Shown here in pieces: positions 59,401 to 64,000 of a stretch of 64,000 bases of DNA. The notes beneath the pieces are model-generated. The model did no database searches, was not told where the DNA came from, and worked only from the letters and a program-made list of their open reading frames with translations. The first letter of the stretch is position 1. Every line of letters starts with the position of its first letter. This stretch comes from Leishmania infantum JPCM5 (taxonomy: Eukaryota; Euglenozoa; Kinetoplastea; Trypanosomatida; Trypanosomatidae), in assembly GCF_000002875.2 (NCBI RefSeq), contig NC_009416.2:1364001-1428000 (forward strand). The letters run 5' to 3'. Position numbers and translations under genes: made by a program.

Positions 59401-60118
59401 AGTGGAGAAAGCAGCTGAGAACCATCTTCTGCTCTCCGCCCCATCCTCCGCGAAGCTGTCTGGCCGGTTCTACGTGTGGGTGGGCGCAGCTGCCGAGTCG
59501 CTCCTGCCGTCGTCCGGGATCAAGGCCACTGCTCAGGCAACGGGGAGCGCGGAGGCGCCGCCTGCTACTGCCGGCACTGCTCTTCACCCCGCTGTCTTGG
59601 CCGAGTTGGAGGCGGCTGGCGTTGTGGCGGAGGTCGAGTACCGGCGCCACCCCACTCTCCGTGACCCTGCCTCGTCTGTCATCGACTTTACCGTGCGCCT
59701 CGATGTGCCCCCAGATATGCCAGAGCGATCCAAGCATCTTGCAGCGCTGGAGGAGTGGCGAGTGGCGCTGCGGGACGCACTGCTGTACGTGCTTCGGCGC
59801 ACCTGCAAGGACAGTGGCTCTGCTCGACTCTGGGCGAGCCCGTCCGTAGATAGCGCCAGCGTGTCCGCATCGCGGGTGGATGCCGATGGCGGTAGCGGTG
59901 CCGTGAGTGCGCCACGCACGGACGAGGTGCTCGAGCTTACAGAGAACGAATACGAGACTGTGCACACGGCACAGCATGTGCCGACTGGCGGAGTGGCGCA
60001 CCCTCACGCCCTCTGGGTTCGCCCTACCTTGCCCGGCATGGAGGCAGAGGACAGGAGGGCGGACTGGCTGCACGACACGAACTACCAGAAGTGGCGCCGA
60101 CGTCGAGCGCAGCGGTGA
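56435..60118 (+). CDS. Large NSUN/RsmF-like RNA m5C methyltransferase relative, apparently inactive
   Basis: 1227 residues. The N-terminus (MLTLTRRVAGHHAKQRLPRSLRG) is basic and acid-free, like a mitochondrial presequence. Blocks follow the NOL1/NOP2/Sun order. A motif I-like segment near 428-440 (YEVVLCQASDRDET) sits where DxCAAPGxKT belongs. A motif II-like RVVIVVEDAS lies near 471-480. A motif IV-like VLCVPATSQDGVRPRGW near 569-585 sits where the LxDVPCSGDG loop belongs. Then a Q-containing helix near 637-652 leads to a motif VI-like VIYATQSANVIENEAVV near 658-674, where YSTCSxxxxENE belongs. Both cysteines are gone (PC to PA near 573; TC to TQ at 664), and the Gly of the SAM loop is not kept. 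So this looks like a scaffold derived from an m5C methyltransferase, fused to long helical extensions. Motif order is seen; inactivity is inferred. Confidence 0.7.
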   Translation: MLTLTRRVAGHHAKQRLPRSLRGLPTPSIRREWGNMKNLSSEEKRELLRGAWREATPVQLVPDPSSRDSGATSEPITFATDEAADRYLAEEEEDEVAEMHESTLALARRFFVELAGAADEEVDGTQMPPAPQSDEERRREMRDVQREFFGDFYVEQGIIDESERYAFVDTMLRPSRPLFLVNSVLPLTRLTVRDQLEVHSTASTGLDSGIGSSGSAGVAGAPYALPVFAPTPFDPCLYAVPLPPTQAFGAPLHVCFSAATSRLQSRVPHTDAATPVIRGDCASSVLIPKEAPSATGDQAASPSAAASVDLIADADALGAMMLDAPPYVGADSSQSPAAGRSVSLTNAPREPAAAAASDRTAASALAVAAPAPSLPTQPPSLAHMYWLQRQVASNTVLHVDDISLVVSLLSVRLAAAAVSSEDSAPQPYEVVLCQASDRDETACTYHTEIVHYLFRAAQAESSDPAAADRLARVVIVVEDASFTGRTAAHRHQVKGGEHKGLRSQHRQTNVASLPCDESAVAVTDRYPNVVYLQPRSPNRRGRPLTPPRCSLTDGSSEAAVSSLLSRVVLCVPATSQDGVRPRGWLAGGNEEAADEDSDLAPLGGHTPSSYRRGAYSFVSRAPPNTFVERCQRASANFSKLQKQLYAAIHAVRADSCGWVIYATQSANVIENEAVVCAVLQRIRMEGGGLQLRLPQQSCTAERGAADDGAAAAGHVRRPLGVECVPLDSPAMEACMASPEATSLLRLLCSEGRPGLSTWAAIEDGSAGQEAEQYSPELRDSVAQAAWRTDPMRTGSDGGFVVCLRVTSAAQLREHEHGRSGGAAASVPPLPCFWWTHPDSHVVSALTPATFQFVQNMERADVAGRGRSSKAVSKILHAGVPVGCAHRLPAAPASDSSLGAAEPALPADCGISSATCHVDVLGALRRLLPHLTLSAKALCELLLLKHVQSHVLRRQLRLLQKQSMVQQRRQLGVEDSATDTAAETRNFLTAVEKAAENHLLLSAPSSAKLSGRFYVWVGAAAESLLPSSGIKATAQATGSAEAPPATAGTALHPAVLAELEAAGVVAEVEYRRHPTLRDPASSVIDFTVRLDVPPDMPERSKHLAALEEWRVALRDALLYVLRRTCKDSGSARLWASPSVDSASVSASRVDADGGSGAVSAPRTDEVLELTENEYETVHTAQHVPTGGVAHPHALWVRPTLPGMEAEDRRADWLHDTNYQKWRRRRAQR

Positions 60119-60229
60119 ACTTGACGTCAGAGTCTCTCGGACTGCCATGGGCGTATGCGCGCTCATAAAGGGGTACGCAGCCACCCTTAATCTCCTGCGT
60201 CTCCTTCCACTGCCATGTGTTTCGCTCAG

Positions 60230-60230
<1 letters not shown>

Positions 60231-60261
<31 letters not shown>
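60231..60261. repeat. (CA)n microsatellite
   Basis: About fifteen CA units. Confidence 0.95.
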
Positions 60262-60262
<1 letters not shown>

Positions 60263-60775
60263 ACCTCTCTTTAACGGCACAGAATTGCCTGGCACAGGCG
60301 CGCGCTCCTATGTCGCTAAAGCCGTGCGAGTGCGTACGTTCGCGGACCCGGCGGGGAGGTATAGGGGGCTCTGCTGGGGGCCGCGCCAAACTTGACTGAG
60401 CCTTTAAGGCTGGTATGTACCTCCTCGGATGCTAGCCCCTCCCTCTCCACCGACAACGGTTTCTTTCTATATTAGGAATTCGGATCTGTGTGCCGGTTAT
60501 GCGCTCTCCCTGCAGGAGCTTTCTGCGCTCTTTGCAGCGCTATCCACTCCGATGCATTCCGCGCCTATGCGCGCACACACCCGTCTCCACAGCCATATGA
60601 AGGTACACAGTGGCGCGGGAGGTACTCCTCTTATCTCCTCTCCTCCCTCTCTCCGTGGGGCTTTTCATTTTGCTCTCTCGCACGCCTGCTCTTGACGAAT
60701 CCACTGCTACGGTTGCTCATTTTGCGGCACCTGCGGTGTTGAGCAGCCGCGCACACGCAGACGCACACGCACTTA

Positions 60776-60776
<1 letters not shown>

Positions 60777-60812
<36 letters not shown>
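60777..60812. repeat. (AC)n microsatellite
   Basis: About eighteen AC units, the longest in the window. Confidence 0.95.
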
Positions 60813-60814
<2 letters not shown>

Positions 60815-60844
60815 GCGCAGAGGAGAGAACACGCTTCACGCACA

Positions 60845-60878
60845 TTCTAGTTCTCTTATCTCCCCACACCACGCTCAG
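60845..60878 (+). promoter_or_regulatory. Predicted spliced-leader acceptor of the small membrane-protein gene
   Basis: Pyrimidine-rich stretch then CAG, 24 nt before the ATG at 60903. Confidence 0.5.
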
Positions 60879-60902
60879 TGATTAAGTAGATTAGCGCGTG
60901 CC

Positions 60903-61256
60903 ATGCCGACGATCTCTGTACAGTCGGCTTCTGATTCTGCGCCGTCGGTGGGTGCAGAGGACACGACGCAGCAGCTCCTGTCCGGGTTCCAGTTCTTCTT
61001 GTTGTGCCTGATAGTGATAGCATCGTACTACGTGTCCTTGTGGATCTCTGCCCATGCGGTGGGAGAATCGACGGCATCGCTGAGTGCCCCCATCATCGCA
61101 GCTTCGAGCCTGTTTGCCGACGTTGGCAACACGATCCTAAAGAAGATCAACCGCCGTCGCCACCGCACGCAAGTCGGCGCCGTCTTCTACGAGGAGGAGG
61201 CCGATGACGCCAACAATATTTTCTCTGTAAACCAGCCTGGCACAGGCGTGCAGTAG
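60903..61256 (+). CDS. Small single-pass membrane protein, unknown
   Basis: 117 residues. A short polar N-terminus is followed by one clear hydrophobic helix at about 28-50 (FQFFLLCLIVIASYYVSLWISA), a second, weaker amphipathic stretch at about 58-75, a basic patch at about 80-90 (KKINRRRHR) and a polar tail. No family is recognised. The basic patch after the membrane segments suggests that end faces the cytosol. The first ATG after the acceptor is used and codon bias is strong. Confidence 0.75.
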   Translation: MPTISVQSASDSAPSVGAEDTTQQLLSGFQFFLLCLIVIASYYVSLWISAHAVGESTASLSAPIIAASSLFADVGNTILKKINRRRHRTQVGAVFYEEEADDANNIFSVNQPGTGVQ

Positions 61257-62093
61257 GGCGCACCATGCGGACCTGGTGCAGCATACGCGGCTGCCTTTTT
61301 CTTCCCCTCTTCCGTTTTGTCTTCCACGTGGTAGGGGCAGATCTTCAGCGTTGGCGACTCGACCCCCCGGTGCACGCGTGTGCACAGGTATACCCCCACG
61401 TGGCTATGTCTGAGGTGTGGGCTGCCTCCTCTGCTGCCTGCGGACTCTTTTACTGCCACTCACGCTTCTCTCACTTCTTGCTCGTTGTCTCGCATTATTT
61501 GTTTTGTCTTGCTGTTCTTCTCGACTTGTTTCCGCTTCTTTTCCTCCCTCTGCGCACGCGCGCTGCGCGTGCGCATCTATGACCCTCCCCCTTTTTCTCC
61601 CCCTCTCTGTTGCACGCGTGCCCAAGTGTGTGCTGCGCGCGTTCTGATGCTTCATCCAGGTGCTTTCAGGCTCTCGTTGGTTTCTTTGCCGGCGTAAACG
61701 CACGCGGCGCCGCCTTTTTGTGGCTTGTGCGGAGTCCCCCGATGGAGGGAGGGGAGAGAAAACCGAAAGCGAACCTCGCGCTATGACGCATGCCGGATGG
61801 AGCCTCCGCGCGCTCTGCCGCTGCAAATGACTTCACGGGTGCGCTCCGGCACTTCTCCGGGAGGCGAAAGCTGCGCTGTTCTTCTCCAGAGAATGCAATG
61901 GCCCGCAGGAGTTGGGATTACTGTGCCTATCGACACGCGCTTACACGCAAATGCATACTGCCTCATCGTCTCTCCCGCCGTGTCTGCTGTCTCTCTCACT
62001 CATGCCGCCTTCCCATTACCACAACTAAAGATCCAGAGAATCAGCGACGACTAGCGGCCCCCCTCTTATCCTCTGAGCGGGTACAGACGTCAG
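61257..62093. other. Intergenic region before the coiled-coil gene
   Basis: T/C-rich DNA with long pyrimidine stretches at about 61490-61560 and 61576-61612. The last candidate acceptor is AG at 62029-62030 after a T/C-rich stretch; the next ATG is the gene start. No coding-like ORF. Confidence 0.6.
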
Positions 62094-62696
62094 ATGAGCG
62101 TACCTTCGCTGCATCGAAGCGACCGCAGCGGCGATCCTACTCGGGACCGCGCCCACTATGTGAGGGCGCAGCGGCAGCACCTTGTGCGCGAGACACGAAT
62201 GCTACAGATGGCGCTGGAGGAGCTGCAGGAGGAAGCGGAGCGGGCAAACAGCGAAGAAGCGTTGGTGCGCCGTGCAATAGACACGACGCATCGCGAGCTG
62301 CTGCGGTGCCTTCTTCATCTTGCCTTAACTGAGCAGGATTCAACGAGAGGCACAGTGGCGGCATCCGGCGCACAAGCGCAGTACGACGCAACAAGCGCCA
62401 TCATCTGTGAGGTATTGCGGAGGTATAAGCGCGATCAAGACGCATTCACGCAGGAGGCCAAGCAGCGCTTGGAGAGTATCAGAGAAGAAGCGCGACAGGC
62501 GTGCGTGAACGTCGGCGACACCCTCGCCGTGCCACAAGGTGAGCATGCTCACAGCAGTGGTGTCGGCACCATTGTAGAAGCAACTGAACTCGACTCCCCT
62601 CGCAGTGCCTTGGAGGCGCTGCGCGAGATGAAGGCCGAGGTGGACGAGGAGACGGAGGCCACGCTGCTGAGCATCGGCCGCACGCTGTTTTGCTGA
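62094..62696 (+). CDS. Coiled-coil protein, unknown
   Basis: 200 residues, highly charged. Residues of about 20-75 and 110-140 have heptad-like spacing of Leu/Ala with Glu/Arg/Lys, and a third helix lies at about 172-195, so it is likely an elongated coiled-coil protein. It ends in LFC, which is not a prenylation motif. No signal or membrane segment. It could belong to the cytoskeleton or flagellum, as many such trypanosomatid proteins do, but nothing in the sequence proves this. Confidence 0.75.
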   Translation: MSVPSLHRSDRSGDPTRDRAHYVRAQRQHLVRETRMLQMALEELQEEAERANSEEALVRRAIDTTHRELLRCLLHLALTEQDSTRGTVAASGAQAQYDATSAIICEVLRRYKRDQDAFTQEAKQRLESIREEARQACVNVGDTLAVPQGEHAHSSGVGTIVEATELDSPRSALEALREMKAEVDEETEATLLSIGRTLFC

Positions 62697-63458
62697 CTCC
62701 CGCGTTGTCCGTCTTCTTTCAATTTGCCTCTGATATACTCTCCCCTTCCACTTCCCCCACTAAGAGGACGGCGGCACACCCGAAGTGACGGGTGGGGGGG
62801 TGTGCAGGGAGGCCGTTGCTCCTGCTAGGAAGGGGGTCCGGTGAATGGACTGCACACGCACTCACACATGCGAGGCCCGAGGCGACGCGGCCTGTCTGTC
62901 TGCTCCCTCCTTACGCGATCACTGTTGTTTTCCTGGATCCTTTCCCTATAAAAAAAAACAATGGAGAATGAAATGAGGTATGCTGCTACTGCCCAAACGC
63001 ATGAGCGCGCCTGCGCGACAAACTGCGCTGTGCTGCTGTCCTCGTCGCCCTTCTTTTCGTCGCCGACGAGATGCATTTTTTCCCTCTCTGCCATGGACGC
63101 AGACGGGAGTGCATATCTACTCCCGCCCGCCCGCCTCTTCTCCCCCCTTCGCTTCTCTGGTCACGGCACACAATGGGGCTTTCGTTTGCACGCACGATGC
63201 ACCCATCACCTCTCCACATGGTCTTGCACGCGTCTCTCATCTCTCGCTCTCCCCCACCACTATTACGACGACTGCTGCACCCACTGTCGCGGCGAAGGTG
63301 CATGGGTGCTTGTTAGGTAGATAAAATTACGTAGCGGCTCTCCTTTCATTTTGCTTTCGTACTCCCCTTGCATATTCGCGCTTCGGCCCAGCAGACCCCC
63401 CTCCCCCAAACAAAAAAAAACACGCACACACGCCCGCACATACACGAAGAACGCACAA
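62697..63458. other. Intergenic region before the last gene
   Basis: Mixed DNA with a short poly-A run near 62950, T/C-rich from about 63040, and AG at 63390-63391 after a T/C tract. A poly-A run at about 63412-63420 lies in the probable 5'UTR. No coding-like ORF. Confidence 0.6.
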
Positions 63459-63902
63459 ATGGCGCCACCGAAGGCCTCTCTTCCCGCCCGCATCTTCGCG
63501 GGTGACTTCATGGGCATCAACTGGAACCGTGTCAGCTGGATGGCCCCGTACAACAACTTCTACCCCATCACAATGTGCGGCGGCTGGGGTGGTCGTATGT
63601 GGTCCAGTTTTATCCAGTACGGTCGCTTCGACAACCGTGCCGGCCTCATCATGGTGCGCAACCTGATCATGGGCATCCCGACCGCTCTCATGGCTCTGCT
63701 GATGCTCGGCAATATGGACTGGTACCAGTGCATGCAGTGCGCCTTCTACCTTCCCGGGATCGCGATGCCGCAGTGGGCGCAGAACGAGTACGCGAAGGAG
63801 ATGGAGTGGGCCAGCTGGAACAAGCCGGGCGCCATGGCGAAACACCACTATGCCGGCACTGTGTCGATCCCCGGCACAGAGAAGTACATCACGGAGATGT
63901 AG
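63459..63902 (+). CDS. Small, strongly codon-biased membrane protein, possibly a mitochondrial inner-membrane subunit
   Basis: 147 residues. It is Trp/Met/Tyr-rich (8 Trp), with a clear hydrophobic helix at about 63-84 and aromatic-rich stretches around it. Nearly all codons end in G or C, which in trypanosomatids suggests high expression. Such small, aromatic-rich single-pass proteins are typical of trypanosomatid-specific respiratory-chain or ATP-synthase subunits, but I do not recognise which. There is no classical long presequence; residues 1-12 are mildly basic. Start is the first ATG after the acceptor AG at 63391, in an ACAAATGG context. Confidence 0.75.
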   Translation: MAPPKASLPARIFAGDFMGINWNRVSWMAPYNNFYPITMCGGWGGRMWSSFIQYGRFDNRAGLIMVRNLIMGIPTALMALLMLGNMDWYQCMQCAFYLPGIAMPQWAQNEYAKEMEWASWNKPGAMAKHHYAGTVSIPGTEKYITEM

Positions 63903-64000
63903 AAGGCTGGCCGGCCGTGCGCCAGACAAGGGAGGACTGGCGCACGGCTGAGCTCGTGCCTGCCTTCGTCTACTCCTTTTGTGGTCACGTTGTCTTTCCC
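63903..64000. other. Start of 3'UTR at the window edge
   Basis: 98 bases after the last stop codon; no feature seen. Confidence 0.5.

Larger units (their letters stand above)
60119..60902. other. Intergenic region before the small membrane-protein gene
   Basis: Two long CA/AC runs (60231-60261 and 60777-60812) in T/C-rich DNA, then a tract with AG at 60877-60878. No coding-like ORF. Confidence 0.65.

Noticed and set aside
60231..60812. CA-repeat tracts considered as CRISPR-like or telomere-like arrays
   Set aside because: Simple dinucleotide runs without spacers; common intergenic microsatellites in trypanosomatids.

Overview
The window looks like part of a trypanosomatid nuclear chromosome, most likely Leishmania or a close relative. 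It is GC-rich, and every convincing gene lies on the + strand with no intron and a strong G/C preference at third codon positions. Genes are separated by 0.6 to 3.3 kb of T/C-rich DNA in which a polypyrimidine tract, then an AG, then the first ATG recur. This is the layout of one polycistronic transcription unit whose mRNAs are resolved by spliced-leader trans-splicing and coupled polyadenylation. I see no strand switch, tRNA, rRNA, promoter or CRISPR array. The species call is an inference from architecture, not from a database search.

Left part (1-24 kb): the 3' end of an unrecognised helical protein; a type I membrane protein with an alpha/beta-hydrolase (S33/TAP-like) fold whose catalytic Ser and His look lost; a 2819-residue Dopey/DOP1-family trafficking protein; a ten-helix EamA/DMT-like membrane protein; and a FAM161-like ciliary/centrosomal protein. 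Middle (24-46 kb): a possible mitochondrial protein of unknown function, a tiny KGD4/MRPS36-like protein, a C2HC zinc-finger protein, an RNase PH-fold exosome subunit, an RRM protein, a TPR (possibly TTC7/YPP1-like) protein, two very small candidate genes, and a DEAD-box-type helicase with a mitochondrial-like N-terminus. Right part (47-64 kb): a START-like lipid-binding protein, an unrecognised protein, a roadblock/LC7 dynein light chain with an insertion, a protein with scattered DEDDh-exonuclease motifs, a large NSUN-like RNA methyltransferase relative that lost both motif cysteines, and three small proteins (a membrane protein, a coiled-coil protein, and a strongly codon-biased membrane protein).

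The main non-coding feature is a repeat present three times in direct orientation (35481-36096, 46119-46693, 49570-49880). Two copies differ at about 2 of 575 positions with no indel. Size and intergenic position suggest a SIDER-type retroposon, but this near-identity is unusual for such old elements and would allow recombination that amplifies the genes between copies.

The genes do not form a pathway, which is normal for trypanosomatid clusters. The most interesting protein-level signals are two apparent pseudoenzymes (hydrolase-like at 4231-6045, NSUN-like at 56435-60118) and the cryptic exonuclease candidate at 53831-55552.
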